From Candidatus Scalindua sp. (GTDB lineage: Bacteria; Planctomycetota; Brocadiia; Brocadiales; Scalinduaceae): 47,688 nt of DNA. The notes under the pieces were generated by a model that saw nothing but the letters and a program-made list of their open reading frames with translations, ran no database searches and was not told where the DNA came from. Where the stretch lies: the NCBI GenBank assembly GCA_018670825.1, contig JABHIW010000175.1, positions 1 to 47,688 on the forward strand, in the 5' to 3' direction. The position numbers and the translations under genes were made by a program. Below are positions 24,065 through 33,501 of the stretch, in pieces (position 1 is the first letter of the stretch; each line of letters starts with the position of its first letter).

Positions 24065-26536
24065 ATGAATGATTCTTCCGTGATTACTGAAGCTGAAAAC
24101 AGACAGGTTGCTGAAAGTGCTGTGGGTTTGAAAGAAAAGCATTCAAACTGTATACATTGTGGAACCACCATTAGATATAGAGATAAAGCCGTTTTCAGTA
24201 ATAATGGAGATCCGTTTTGTTGTTGGGGGTGTGAAACGGTCTATAAAATCTTGAAAAAAGGTAATTTTTCTTTAATTAACAAGCCATCTACCTGTCTGCC
24301 TGAATATGATTTCCTTGATACCGACTCTTTTTTGAAAGACTATTCTGTCAGTGTTGATAATAAAAAGAGTATGAGGTTTTTCGTTGAAGGTATTCAATGT
24401 ACTGCCTGCCTCTGGATAATTGACCAAATCCCTGACTGGGTTCCTCAAGTTGAAAATGCTCATTTAAATATGAGCCAGAATACGCTGCTTGTTTCTTTGA
24501 AAGAGCCGGGATACTTTGGAAAAGTTGCATCAGTTCTATCTGCCTTAGGTTATAAGGCCTACCCTATTAAGAGCCTTGATGAAGCAAAACATTTCCTAAA
24601 GAAAGAAAATCACCAGCAATTAATGAAATTGGGAGTTGCTGCCGCTTGTTCAGGAAATATCATGTTGTTCTCTTTTTCTCTTTACTCAGGACTAAAAGGA
24701 CAAATGGCCGGTTTTTTTGGATATCTGAATCTTGCCTTTTTTCTACCAATACTTTTCTACTGTGCCCAGCCATTTTATAGAAACCTGTGGCGGTCACTGA
24801 AAGCCGGGCGTCCAAGCATAGACTTGCCGATTGTCGCAGCAGTAATCATCGGTTTTGCTCTGAGCCTGTTAAATTTAATCCAGGGGAATGATGATTTCTA
24901 CTTTGATTCGCTTTCGATCTTAATCTTTCTACTCCTGGCAAGCCGATATCTTTTGAGCAGGACCCAACAGACGTTTATAAATAGTTCTTATATGCAAACA
25001 TTTATCGACTCGCAAGCCTGTCAACGATGGAATGATAAAAGCGAGGAGTATGACAAAATCCCTGCGAGACTCTTAAACGTGGATGACAAAGTACTTATTA
25101 AGGAGGGAGAGCGTGTCCCCGCAGATGGAATCGTCTTGAATGAATGGGTAAATATAAACCCTTCTATCCTTACAGGAGAAAGTCTTCCTCAAAAACTTTT
25201 CAAGGATTCTGTCATATATGCTGGTACTCAGGTTGTTGCAGGTTATGCAAAAATACTGGTAAAACAGACTGCAGGTAACAGCCGGATTGGGCAAATACTC
25301 AAAAAAGTTGAAGAGCAAATTTATAATAAAACCCCTTTGATTTCATTAACCGACAAGGCAGCACAATATTTCAGCATATTCATCCTTATAGCAGGAGCAC
25401 TGTTTTTTTCATTTTACATGAACGTTGACCTTACTGAAGCTGTTAAACGCACACTCGCCTTAATCATTCTGGCCTGTCCTTGCGCGTTAGCCTTCGCAAC
25501 CCCGCTAACGCAAAGTCTATCATTAAAGAAAGCCTCTAAGAAAGGCTATTTAATTAAGAATGCTGAATCACTTGAAAAATTGAACTATGTAAAAAATGCT
25601 TTTTTCGACAAAACGGGTACGCTTACTCAAGGCCAATTTGAGTTTTTAAAATGGAAATCTCCTCATCAAGAAGAATCGGGAAATTTTTCTCCTGACCAGG
25701 AGACGCTTAATGCTATCTATTCAATCGAGGTTTATTCTCAACATCCCATCGCCAGGACTTTAGTAAAACACCTTGAAGGAAAATGTGTAAAAAAATTACC
25801 TGTCCACTCTTTAGCAGAAATCCCCGGATCCGGAATATCCGGAACGATAGATAATGATTATTACAAAATAGTATCGGCATTACCTGATGATAACGACAAA
25901 AGCGATTCTGACATTATATCCAGCCTCACGGCTCTATATAAAAACGGAAAACTCATTGCGTATGCATGTTTGGGAGATCGGCTTCATAGTGATGCAAAAC
26001 AGACAATTTCCCAATTAAATAATATGGGCATAAAAACCTACATATTGTCCGGAGACACAAGTATACCAGTCTCAAGTGTCGCAAAAAAACTTCAGATAGC
26101 AAATGAACAGTTTTCATCGAGTCTTATTCCTGAGAAAAAGAACGAAATAATTAAGAATTTCCCTAACTCATTAATGGTTGGAGATGGTGCAAACGATTCG
26201 CTTGCCATGTCTGCCGATACAGTAAGTATTGCAGTTCAGGGGAGCGTGGAATCTTGTTTAGTTGCCGCCGACATTTATGTTACCAAAAAGGGTGTTTCAC
26301 CGGTAAAAGATTTGATCTTATTAAGTAAGAATACCTTTGACGTCATAAAAAGAAATCTTATTTTCTCTTTTGTTTATAATTTTGCTGGGGGACTTGCAGC
26401 ACTTTTAGGCTACATTTCACCATTAACGGCAGCGATACTGATGCCCGTTAGTTCGTTAGTGGTATTGTCTTCCTCTGCCCTGGGAACAAAATTTCTGAGA
26501 AGATTCAACAAAATAAATTTTTCACTTAACAATTAA
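24065..26536 (+). CDS. ccoI: Copper-translocating P1B-type ATPase of cbb3 oxidase assembly
   Basis: 823 residues. The N-terminus has a CxxC/CCWGC metal-binding segment (CIHCG ... CCWGCETVY), then an HMA domain with GIQCTACLW. Later: TGES actuator motif, CPC in the membrane (C471-P472-C473), DKTGT with phosphorylated D515, and GDGAND from about 706. The N-terminal layout is typical of CcoI/FixI, which supplies copper to the CuB site of cbb3 oxidase, rather than the CopA detoxification type. It is followed by ccoS and the oxidase genes in the usual accessory-gene neighbourhood. The organisation is intact with no missing motif. Confidence 0.9.
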   Translation: MNDSSVITEAENRQVAESAVGLKEKHSNCIHCGTTIRYRDKAVFSNNGDPFCCWGCETVYKILKKGNFSLINKPSTCLPEYDFLDTDSFLKDYSVSVDNKKSMRFFVEGIQCTACLWIIDQIPDWVPQVENAHLNMSQNTLLVSLKEPGYFGKVASVLSALGYKAYPIKSLDEAKHFLKKENHQQLMKLGVAAACSGNIMLFSFSLYSGLKGQMAGFFGYLNLAFFLPILFYCAQPFYRNLWRSLKAGRPSIDLPIVAAVIIGFALSLLNLIQGNDDFYFDSLSILIFLLLASRYLLSRTQQTFINSSYMQTFIDSQACQRWNDKSEEYDKIPARLLNVDDKVLIKEGERVPADGIVLNEWVNINPSILTGESLPQKLFKDSVIYAGTQVVAGYAKILVKQTAGNSRIGQILKKVEEQIYNKTPLISLTDKAAQYFSIFILIAGALFFSFYMNVDLTEAVKRTLALIILACPCALAFATPLTQSLSLKKASKKGYLIKNAESLEKLNYVKNAFFDKTGTLTQGQFEFLKWKSPHQEESGNFSPDQETLNAIYSIEVYSQHPIARTLVKHLEGKCVKKLPVHSLAEIPGSGISGTIDNDYYKIVSALPDDNDKSDSDIISSLTALYKNGKLIAYACLGDRLHSDAKQTISQLNNMGIKTYILSGDTSIPVSSVAKKLQIANEQFSSSLIPEKKNEIIKNFPNSLMVGDGANDSLAMSADTVSIAVQGSVESCLVAADIYVTKKGVSPVKDLILLSKNTFDVIKRNLIFSFVYNFAGGLAALLGYISPLTAAILMPVSSLVVLSSSALGTKFLRRFNKINFSLNN

Positions 26537-26628
26537 ACTAAATTTGATAAAATAACTAATCAATAATCATTACTGTTTGGCAGGTTTGTCAGACCTTGAT
26601 ATAGTCACAATATTTCAGGTAGGCATAG

Positions 26629-26667
26629 AAACCCGCCTTACAAACATTATATTATAATATCGGGTTT
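26629..26667. promoter_or_regulatory. Hairpin AAACCCG...CGGGTTT between ccoI and ccoS
   Basis: A 7-bp stem encloses an AT-rich loop containing the palindrome ATATTATAATAT. With a 187-base gap here, a separate promoter for ccoS-ccoNO is plausible; TTGATATAGTCACAA (26596-26610) nearby is only a loose Fnr-like word. Confidence 0.25.
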
Positions 26668-26723
26668 ATTATCCGACATAATCAGCAATAGACATATTAA
26701 TATTTATAGAATAAGTAAATCTG

Positions 26724-26891
26724 ATGACAATTCTTTACGTTATTATTCCTATCGCAATTATGTTAGCTTCATTTTTCGTCTTTTTTTTCTTATGGGCTGT
26801 CAAAACAGAACAATTTGATGACCTTGAAACACCGGCCCATAAGATGCTGATTGATGACTGGAATGATAAACCAAAGAAAGTAAAGATTTGA
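26724..26891 (+). CDS. ccoS: cbb3 oxidase maturation protein CcoS
   Basis: 55 residues, the family's normal size. One membrane helix (ILYVIIPIAIMLASFFVFFF) is followed by the hallmark WAVKTEQFDDLETPAHKML. CcoS (FixS) is required for insertion of cofactors into CcoN. The start ATG is at 26724; the ribosome site is poor. It lies 34 bases before the oxidase subunit gene. The short length explains why it is easily overlooked. Confidence 0.93.
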   Translation: MTILYVIIPIAIMLASFFVFFFLWAVKTEQFDDLETPAHKMLIDDWNDKPKKVKI

Positions 26892-26925
26892 AACCAACTC
26901 GAAATTATGGGAAAGGAACAGGGAA

Positions 26926-29055
26926 ATGAGCTCTTCGAACGATACCAACTCCGGACTGATACAGGTCAAATATAATGACCAGATAGTCAGGATGTTTACA
27001 CTGGCAACCATATTCTGGGCAACGATAGCCTTTTTAGTAGGAATTATTATTGCTTTACAAATGGCAGTCCCGCAACTTAACCTTACAGGATGGTTAACTT
27101 TTGGCCGTTTAAGACCATTGCACACTAATGCCGCACTCTTTGCGTTTGCCGGTAATGCGATTTTTGCGGGTATTTATCACTCTACCCAAAGACTTTTAAA
27201 GACGAGACTGTTTTCGGATGGATTAAGTAAACTTCATTTCTGGGGATGGCAATTCATTATTGTTCTGGCCGTAATTACGTTGCCCCTTGGTATTTCACAG
27301 GGCAAAGAGTATGCAGAGTTGGAGTGGCCTATAGATATCTCCATCGTACTCATATGGGTTGTCTTTGCTATCAATTTTTTTGGTACGCTCTTAAGACGTA
27401 ATGAAAGGCATCTGTATGTAGCTATATGGTTCTACATAGCAACTATTGTCACTGTCGCACTCCTCTATATCGTAAACGCAATATGCATACCTGTTGGTTT
27501 ATTTCAAAGTTACATAGTTTATGCGGGTATACAGGATGCCCTTATACAATGGTGGTATGGGCACAATGCTGTAGCCTTTTTCCTGACTACACCGTTTCTG
27601 GGCTTAATGTATTATTATCTGCCAAAGGCGTCAAACAGGCCTGTCTACAGCTACAGACTATCAGTTGTACATTTCTGGTCTCTCATATTTATGTATATCT
27701 GGGCAGGCCCTCACCATCTTTTAAACACCGCATTACCCGGCTGGCTTCAAATACTTGCAACGGTATTCAGCGTAATGCTCTGGGCTCCAAGTTGGGGGGG
27801 GGCTGTTAACGGGATACTGACACTTCGCGGTGCATGGCATTTATTAAGAACGGATCCCATCATAAAATTCTTTGTTGCGGCAATAACCTTTTACGCAATG
27901 GCAACTTTTGAGGGACCTCTTTTGTCAATAAAGGCCGTAAATTCTCTGGGACATTATACCGATTGGATTGTCGGTCATGTACACTTAGGAACCCTGGGCT
28001 GGAATGGTTTTCTCACCTTTGGGATGTTGTATTTTATAGTCCCAAAATTGTGGAACACTGAGCTATACAGTAAAAAAATGGCAAATATCCATCTTTGGAT
28101 CGGTATCCTGGGAATTCTCTTCTACTACGTTTCCATGCTGGCAGCTGGAATTACCCAGGGTTTAATGTGGAGGGCCGTGGATGCAAATGGTCAGCTTGTT
28201 TATCCTGACTTTGTAGAAACAGTAATCCGCATTATACCTCTTTTTCTCTTCCGTGCATTAGGTGGCGTATTGTTCCTGGCAGGTTATGTTCTCCTACTCT
28301 ATAATGTTTACAAAACTATCAAGCAGGCGCCAAAAGAGTTGGTAGAAGAAACAGTCCAGGTGAGGATATCCTCTTCAACGCCTATTCATCCGGAACGGGG
28401 ACATAGAAAACTGGAAGGAATGGCCGCTGCCTTTACCATATTAGCGCTTATTGCAATTTTAGTCGGTTCTATAATAGAAATTGCGCCAACTCTCTCTATC
28501 AATAAATACGTTAAAACAGAAAATAAAGTCGAGCCATTTACACCATTAGAACTGGCGGGGAGAGACATATACGTTAAAGAAGGTTGTTATACCTGTCACT
28601 CTCAGATGATCAGAACAATACAGTCTGATGTGTTAAGATATGGAGCAGCATCTACAATTGAAGAATCCATGTACGACAGACCATTTCAGTGGGGATCCAA
28701 ACGTACCGGCCCTGATCTGGCACGGCTTGGCAAAAAATATCCGGACCTCTGGCATTACATGCACATGGAAGATCCGAGAGCGGTTATAAAAGAATCAATT
28801 ATGCCGGCTTATCCGTGGCTAATTACTTCAAAAATTGATTTCGACAGTTTGCAAAAGAAGGTATCACTTTTTAATAAACTGGGTGTTCCTTATTCTGACG
28901 AAGACCTGTCTGACGCAAATAACCGGGCAAAAGAGCAGGCTAAAAAAATTGCTGATGTGCTGAAAAGCCAGGGTGTAAAAGAAGATGTATCAGACAAGAA
29001 GATTACGGCTTTGATTGCATATCTCCAGGCCCTCGGGCAAAAAGGAGGAGAGTAA
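26926..29055 (+). CDS. ccoNO: cbb3-type cytochrome c oxidase, fused CcoN-CcoO subunit
   Basis: 709 residues; GGGAAAGGA precedes the start. Residues 1 to about 470 are CcoN, a multi-helix haem-copper core with haem and CuB ligands visible: H66 (RPLHTNAALFAF), H213 (YGHNAV), H263-H264 (GPHHLL), H351 and H353 (GHVHLGTLGW). After a linker, one membrane helix (about 500-525) leads to a CcoO domain with CYTCH at 554-558 and the QSDVLRYG and RTGPDLARLG hallmarks. CcoN and CcoO are separate in most proteobacteria; here they form one chain with no frameshift. The enzyme is a high-affinity terminal O2 reductase. In an anaerobic lineage it may scavenge O2 or, as in some cbb3 enzymes, reduce NO. Confidence 0.95.
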   Translation: MSSSNDTNSGLIQVKYNDQIVRMFTLATIFWATIAFLVGIIIALQMAVPQLNLTGWLTFGRLRPLHTNAALFAFAGNAIFAGIYHSTQRLLKTRLFSDGLSKLHFWGWQFIIVLAVITLPLGISQGKEYAELEWPIDISIVLIWVVFAINFFGTLLRRNERHLYVAIWFYIATIVTVALLYIVNAICIPVGLFQSYIVYAGIQDALIQWWYGHNAVAFFLTTPFLGLMYYYLPKASNRPVYSYRLSVVHFWSLIFMYIWAGPHHLLNTALPGWLQILATVFSVMLWAPSWGGAVNGILTLRGAWHLLRTDPIIKFFVAAITFYAMATFEGPLLSIKAVNSLGHYTDWIVGHVHLGTLGWNGFLTFGMLYFIVPKLWNTELYSKKMANIHLWIGILGILFYYVSMLAAGITQGLMWRAVDANGQLVYPDFVETVIRIIPLFLFRALGGVLFLAGYVLLLYNVYKTIKQAPKELVEETVQVRISSSTPIHPERGHRKLEGMAAAFTILALIAILVGSIIEIAPTLSINKYVKTENKVEPFTPLELAGRDIYVKEGCYTCHSQMIRTIQSDVLRYGAASTIEESMYDRPFQWGSKRTGPDLARLGKKYPDLWHYMHMEDPRAVIKESIMPAYPWLITSKIDFDSLQKKVSLFNKLGVPYSDEDLSDANNRAKEQAKKIADVLKSQGVKEDVSDKKITALIAYLQALGQKGGE

Positions 29056-29056
29056 T

Positions 29057-29227
29057 ATGAAACAGTTTGCATTATCCCAATTTAATGAGATATATTTAAT
29101 TGTAATTGGATTCTTTCTATTCTTCTCCGTCTTTATAGGCGCTATTTTCTGGGTCTACAGAAAAGGCTCTAAAAAACATTATGACTACTTATCTCAACTA
29201 CCACTTCGTGAGGAGAACCGGACATGA
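29057..29227 (+). CDS. ccoQ: CcoQ-like small membrane subunit
   Basis: 56 residues with an excellent ribosome site (GGAGGAG, 5 bases before ATG); this decides the start over an in-frame upstream extension. One membrane helix (EIYLIVIGFFLFFSVFIGAI) is followed by a basic-aromatic WVYRKGSKKHYDYL segment, the FixQ/CcoQ layout. CcoQ stabilises the oxidase complex. It overlaps the ccoP start by 4 bases (ATGA), implying translational coupling. Confidence 0.85.
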   Translation: MKQFALSQFNEIYLIVIGFFLFFSVFIGAIFWVYRKGSKKHYDYLSQLPLREENRT

Positions 29228-29814
29228 GTGAAGATAAAACACCACTATATGATGATAAAATATTAGAGGGTTATGAGTATGATGGTATTACTGAATATGA
29301 CAATCCCTGCCCTGTCTGGTTACTTTATATTTTCTATTTTACCGCCCTACTGGCGGTTTTCTTCCTAGGCTACCATTTTGGGGGTAACAGCAAGAATGCT
29401 ACTATTGAAGCCTATGCGATAAAATTAAAAGAGGCACAAACACAGACACCGGTAGAAACATCTGTACAAAAACCTGAAGTCAATGAAAGTGAACTGTTAG
29501 CGCTTTTACAGGATCCTGATGCCCTGGCAGAGGGAGGGGAAATTTTTGGCGATCAATGCGCCCTTTGCCATGGATATTCCGGAGAAGGTATGATTGGACC
29601 GAATCTAATAGACAACTACTGGCTGCACGGTAAAGGAAAGATCAGTGATATAGCAGTTTCTATCAGTTCCGGAATTCCTGATAAAGGTATGGCTGCATGG
29701 GCAGACAGAATTCCTGAACAACAAATCCTGCACATAGCTGCTTACATAAAGTCAATAAATGGGACCGTGACTGAGAACGCAAAAGAGCCTGACGGCGAGC
29801 TTGTAGAAGAATAA
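29224..29814 (+). CDS. ccoP: cbb3 oxidase subunit III, monohaem CcoP
   Basis: 196 residues. Acidic N-terminus, then the EYDNPCPVWLLYIFYFTALL membrane helix characteristic of CcoP, a linker, and one cytochrome c domain with CALCH at 112-116 and the GPNLIDNYWLHG region. Standard CcoP is about 300 residues with two haems; this protein keeps only one, so it has a shortened electron path. CcoP passes electrons from periplasmic cytochromes to CcoO. It overlaps ccoQ by 4 bases and is followed by ccoG after one base. Confidence 0.92.
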   Translation: MSEDKTPLYDDKILEGYEYDGITEYDNPCPVWLLYIFYFTALLAVFFLGYHFGGNSKNATIEAYAIKLKEAQTQTPVETSVQKPEVNESELLALLQDPDALAEGGEIFGDQCALCHGYSGEGMIGPNLIDNYWLHGKGKISDIAVSISSGIPDKGMAAWADRIPEQQILHIAAYIKSINGTVTENAKEPDGELVEE

Positions 29815-29815
29815 G

Positions 29816-31213
29816 ATGGTGGAAAGTACTCAAAAAGTGCCGGAAGACGGCCTTCGTATAAATCTATTCCCAATGGCGGCACATGGGTTCTTTAGGAAAT
29901 ACCGGGACCTTTCTCAATGGGTGTTGATAGCAGTATTCATCGCTCTTCCCTGGATTAAAATAAACGGCCTGCCTGCAATTCTCATTAATTTACCAGACCG
30001 CAGATTTACATTTTTTGGCCTGAGCTTCTGGGGTCACGATGCACCACTGCTTTTCTTTGTATTAGCAAGCTTCTCACTGGGTCTGCTGCTTGCTACTTCG
30101 ATTTGGGGACGGGTATGGTGTGGCTGGGCCTGTCCACAGACAATCACTATCGATGGAATCTTTCGAAGGATTGAAACCCTGGTGGAAGGAAATTATATTG
30201 CCAGAAAAAAACTTCATGAAAAACCTTTTGACAATGAAAAAATAGTAAAAGGAGCGATCAAATGGCTTCTGTTTCTTACTGTCAGCATAATCCTGTCGCA
30301 CACCTTTTTTGCCTACTTTACCGGCCCCGGTAAACTGTTGTCCATGGCCCTGGGCTCACCCTCAAAAAACCTGACAATATTTTTGATAGTAAACACAACA
30401 ACACTCACTATCCTCCTTAACTTCGGATGGTTTAAAGAGAGGTTTTGCACTATCATCTGTCCATACGGCAGACTTCAATCCGTGTTAACGGATGAAGATT
30501 CTCTTGTTGTCGCTTATGATGAAGAGAGGGGTGAACCGCGAAAGGGGAGTAACACTAAATCTGAAGAGATGGGTGATTGCATAAACTGCTTCAAATGTGT
30601 TGCCGTCTGCCCCACAGGAATTGATATTCGCCGCGGCATCCAGATGGAATGTATCGCATGTACCTCCTGCATCGATGCGTGCAACGAGATAATGCGAATA
30701 ACAAAAAAACCAAAGGGACTCATTCGATACGAATCAGAAAACGGACTGAAAGGCGAGAAAACAGTCTTCTGGAAAATGAAGACAAATATCTATCTTGGGC
30801 TAACCCTTCTCTCCGTTATCGGACTGTTTCTGTTTATATTTAATAGATCGGGACTAGACATCACGGTATTGAGGGCACATGAAAATCCTTATCAGATACT
30901 TAAAACATCGAATGAGAAAACGTTAATAGCAAACCATTTTACACTTAACCTTAAAAATCAGAGTTCACTGAAAATGGAAGTTGATATCATACGGGTAGAA
31001 AAGGTTGAAGGCACAGAGATAGAAATTATAGCAGCAACACTTCCGGTAACAATTCTACCCGGCAAGTCAAAGAAGAATCATATTTTTATAAAATTCCTAA
31101 AGTCAATGCTAGAAAAGAGAAGCCACCACAAATTCCAATTACAGATTACGACAAAATCAAAAGATATAACACAGAAATATATAAAGGAAATCACTCTTGC
31201 TGGACCTGTCTAA
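29816..31213 (+). CDS. ccoG: cbb3 oxidase accessory ferredoxin-like protein CcoG
   Basis: 465 residues, usual length. Membrane helices alternate with FeS motifs: WCGWACPQT after the first helices, ICPYG, then two ferredoxin clusters (CINCFKCVAVCPTGIDI and CIACTSCIDACNEI). A C-terminal periplasmic domain of the FixG/CcoG type follows (LRAHENPYQI and beta-rich tail). CcoG is a copper reductase aiding CuB assembly. It is one base after ccoP and overlaps the next gene, so it belongs to the operon. I see no ccoH (FixH), usually its neighbour. Confidence 0.93.
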   Translation: MVESTQKVPEDGLRINLFPMAAHGFFRKYRDLSQWVLIAVFIALPWIKINGLPAILINLPDRRFTFFGLSFWGHDAPLLFFVLASFSLGLLLATSIWGRVWCGWACPQTITIDGIFRRIETLVEGNYIARKKLHEKPFDNEKIVKGAIKWLLFLTVSIILSHTFFAYFTGPGKLLSMALGSPSKNLTIFLIVNTTTLTILLNFGWFKERFCTIICPYGRLQSVLTDEDSLVVAYDEERGEPRKGSNTKSEEMGDCINCFKCVAVCPTGIDIRRGIQMECIACTSCIDACNEIMRITKKPKGLIRYESENGLKGEKTVFWKMKTNIYLGLTLLSVIGLFLFIFNRSGLDITVLRAHENPYQILKTSNEKTLIANHFTLNLKNQSSLKMEVDIIRVEKVEGTEIEIIAATLPVTILPGKSKKNHIFIKFLKSMLEKRSHHKFQLQITTKSKDITQKYIKEITLAGPV

Positions 31214-31907
31214 TAACATAATTAACCAGATAAATAGTATGCTGCCCGTTATGGTACCTTTTGCAATTATTGCGGCAAGCATTATCGGCAGCATACACTG
31301 TGTCGGAATGTGCGGTGCCCTGGCAATGACGGCAGGCGCGCAAAGCAGAAAGGGCCTTGTCAATTACCACATTGGACGCCTGCTTGGTTATTTCAGTGTA
31401 GGCGCTCTGGCCGGATTCTTAGGGTCAGAATTTATTAATTCTGAGATGAAATATATCTCCCTTGTCTCCACTGTTTTTTTAGGTGTCAGTTTCTTCGTTA
31501 TAGGATTCAGTATTATGAGAAAAGGACAATTACATATGAAACAACCTGCTTTCCTGAAACTATTTTACCAGAACAGGGTTGGCCGGATACTGGGAAGTAA
31601 AATGTCTCATTCGGTCTCAAGCTTTTTAATAGGCCTGCTAAGCCCTTTATTACCGTGTGGATGGTTATACGGTTTCATTCTAATAGCGGTCGCAACAAAT
31701 AACCCTCTCTGGGGAGGCGTACTGCTTACCTCTTTCTGGATAGGCACCCTTCCCGCGCTATCAGGTATTTCACTATTAGTAAAAAAACCGATAAAATACT
31801 TCAACGGTAAAGCATCAATATTTATTGGCGCCTTCCTGATGCTTATAGGCATATCAAGTTTAGTACTAAAACTATCCAGTTTGGCAACAAAACATAGTTG
31901 CCATTAA
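31197..31907 (+). CDS. TauE/SafE-like membrane protein of cytochrome oxidase/copper clusters
   Basis: 236 residues with about six membrane helices. The signature AASIIGSIHCVGMCGALAMT with two Cys matches the sulfite-exporter/DsbD-like transmembrane family (PF13386-type) found next to ccoG/ccoI in many bacteria, where it probably moves copper or reducing equivalents. LSPLLPCGWLYGF is the second hallmark. I use the TTG at 31197 because AAGGA lies 9 bases upstream; it overlaps ccoG by 17 bases. Alternative starts are ATG 31239 and 31251. It ends the oxidase operon. Confidence 0.85.
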   Translation: MLDLSNNIINQINSMLPVMVPFAIIAASIIGSIHCVGMCGALAMTAGAQSRKGLVNYHIGRLLGYFSVGALAGFLGSEFINSEMKYISLVSTVFLGVSFFVIGFSIMRKGQLHMKQPAFLKLFYQNRVGRILGSKMSHSVSSFLIGLLSPLLPCGWLYGFILIAVATNNPLWGGVLLTSFWIGTLPALSGISLLVKKPIKYFNGKASIFIGAFLMLIGISSLVLKLSSLATKHSCH

Positions 31908-31955
31908 ATCTGTAATATCCGTTTTTTACAGAAAACAAAAACTTTCACATATCAT

Positions 31956-32119
31956 GAGTAGTCTCCGGTTAGGTTTTACGGGTAACACGTAGGGCAATCC
32001 TTTAGGTTTGTTTTCGTACTTTAGTACATTAAGCGCAAGGCGAAAGCCTCACCCTACGTCTCTTTGACAGCCCCGGGTATAAAAAACCGTACGCGCAAAA
32101 ACCTTACCGGAGACTACTG
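31956..32119. mobile_element. MITE, copy A, with perfect 9-bp target duplication
   Basis: Inverted ends AGTAGTCTCCGGTTAGGTTTT and its complement (AAAACCTTACCGGAGACTAC) at 31957 and up to 32118. Flanking direct repeats ACATATCAT at 31947-31955 and 32120-32128 are identical, a 9-bp target duplication. There is no transposase inside; a palindromic repeat (31988-32058) occupies the middle. The 9-bp duplication and end style suggest mobilisation by a DDE transposase such as an IS4-type element (inference). Confidence 0.8.
31988..32058. repeat. Dispersed palindromic repeat, copy 2 (inside MITE)
   Basis: Matches 1915-1977: CGTAGGGCAATCCTTTAGGT on the left and CCTCACCCTACG on the right, with a small additional hairpin (GTACTTTAGTAC) in the middle. 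Its position between the MITE arms suggests the MITE captured it or that it inserted there. Confidence 0.75.
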
Positions 32120-32320
32120 ACATATCATAAAAAATAAGATGATAAATATGTTTCAAAAAAACGCTTGCCTAATTCCCTCGTGAGATTATAATCCTCACTT
32201 CACAGCAGTTAATTCGCTGGAATCAGATGCATACCAGTATGTATAGAATGGGAAAATGTTAGTTCCATAATTTAACAGCTTTTGAACTTTTAATTCAGTC
32301 CTCCAAAAGGCAAAACAAAT

Positions 32321-32896
32321 ATGAAAAAACCGTTACTCTATATCTTAGTTGTATCATTTCTTCTTGCAGCCCGGATTGTACAATCCGCGGAGGAAAGCCC
32401 GCAAAGAATAACCCTGCGTTCGTCTTACAGTAATTTGTCTGTTTCTGAAGTATATTCGATGCCAAATATTTATATACGAAAATTCGATGAGTGGGGTTTT
32501 TACGGACATAGCACAATTATTCACAACTACGAGAAGAAGTCGATTAAAGGAGGCGATGTCGTAATAGACCATACCACGGGACTGATGTGGCTCCAATCCG
32601 GTTCTAAAGAATATATGCAGTGGAATGTTGCAAATGGATGGGTAAGGAAGTTGAACAGCCTGAAGTTTGCGGGGTATAACGACTGGAGATTGCCGACGAT
32701 AGAAGAAGCGGCATCACTGCTTGAGCCGGGCAAGACGAATGCCCTCCACATAGACCCCATCTTTGATAAAGAGCAATGGGGAATCTGGTCTGGAGACAAA
32801 CGTGGGGGTAGTACCTGGAGCGTTTACTTCAGCCTTGGTAACGTACGCTGGCGTTACAAAAACCGATACGTTCGTCCGGTTCGCTCACTCAATTAA
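32321..32896 (+). CDS. Exported DUF1566 (Lcl C-terminal domain) protein
   Basis: 191 residues with a signal peptide (MKKPLLYILVVSFLLAARIV, cleavage near VQSAEE). The second half has DUF1566 hallmarks: DHTTGLMWLQ, AGYNDWRLPTIEEAASLLEP, a GIWSGD motif and the terminal YVRPVRS. The family is carbohydrate-binding/lectin-like in fold by prediction, often in surface proteins; function is unknown. It stands alone between a MITE and convergent gtrA. Confidence 0.87.
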   Translation: MKKPLLYILVVSFLLAARIVQSAEESPQRITLRSSYSNLSVSEVYSMPNIYIRKFDEWGFYGHSTIIHNYEKKSIKGGDVVIDHTTGLMWLQSGSKEYMQWNVANGWVRKLNSLKFAGYNDWRLPTIEEAASLLEPGKTNALHIDPIFDKEQWGIWSGDKRGGSTWSVYFSLGNVRWRYKNRYVRPVRSLN

Positions 32897-32932
32897 TTTC
32901 CGGCAGGCTATTTGATATTTGAATTGCGTGTT

Positions 32933-33367
32933 CTATTTGGTTATTTTTTTGAAAACAAAATATTTATATCCCAGAAAATTCCAAGTCAACCCAAATAACG
33001 TTCCACTTAAAGCTCCCACATTGGCCCAAATCTGAGGTGAAGTATTCAAAATATCAGGAACCGCGTTCACAATAAAAGAGGCAGCACCCACATTTAGGAT
33101 AATCCCTCCAACACTTATTATGAAAAATTGAGAAAATTCTCTCTCTTTTTTTTTACTATTAACGGCAAAAGTCCAGTACTTATTCATAAAGTAGCTATTT
33201 AAGACTGCCACAGCAAAAGACAGTGCCTTAAAAGCAGAGAAATAAAAACCGGATGCGATACCGGTAATAAATATCAGCATATTAAGAACACTCAAATCAA
33301 CAGCAGTATTGATAGCTCCAACAACCGCAAATTTAATAATTTGAAATAGCGTTTTCTGCTCTGCCAT
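32933..33367 (-). CDS. GtrA family membrane protein
   Basis: 144 residues, four membrane helices, the normal GtrA size. The N-terminal FAVVGAINTAVDLSVLNMLI and the YKYFVF end are family features, with NSYFMNKYWTF in the middle. GtrA-like proteins are thought to help flip lipid-linked sugars across the membrane for cell-surface polysaccharide modification. No glycosyltransferase is adjacent, so the substrate is unknown. Confidence 0.88.
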   Translation of the reverse strand: MAEQKTLFQIIKFAVVGAINTAVDLSVLNMLIFITGIASGFYFSAFKALSFAVAVLNSYFMNKYWTFAVNSKKKEREFSQFFIISVGGIILNVGAASFIVNAVPDILNTSPQIWANVGALSGTLFGLTWNFLGYKYFVFKKITK

Positions 33368-33501
33368 ACTATTACTTTACCATCATTTCATTGAAATTCT
33401 CTATAGTAAATTAACGATATTCTTGGTCTCTGATCCAACAGTCGGTATTTTAAAAGTGTTGAGGAAAAATGGGGGCCTTCAATTGTCAAGTAGGTGCTTT
33501 T

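Noticed and set aside
26596..26610. TTGATATAGTCACAA as an Fnr operator
   Set aside because: Half-sites are wrongly spaced (15 rather than 14 bases) and the second half does not match ATCAA.
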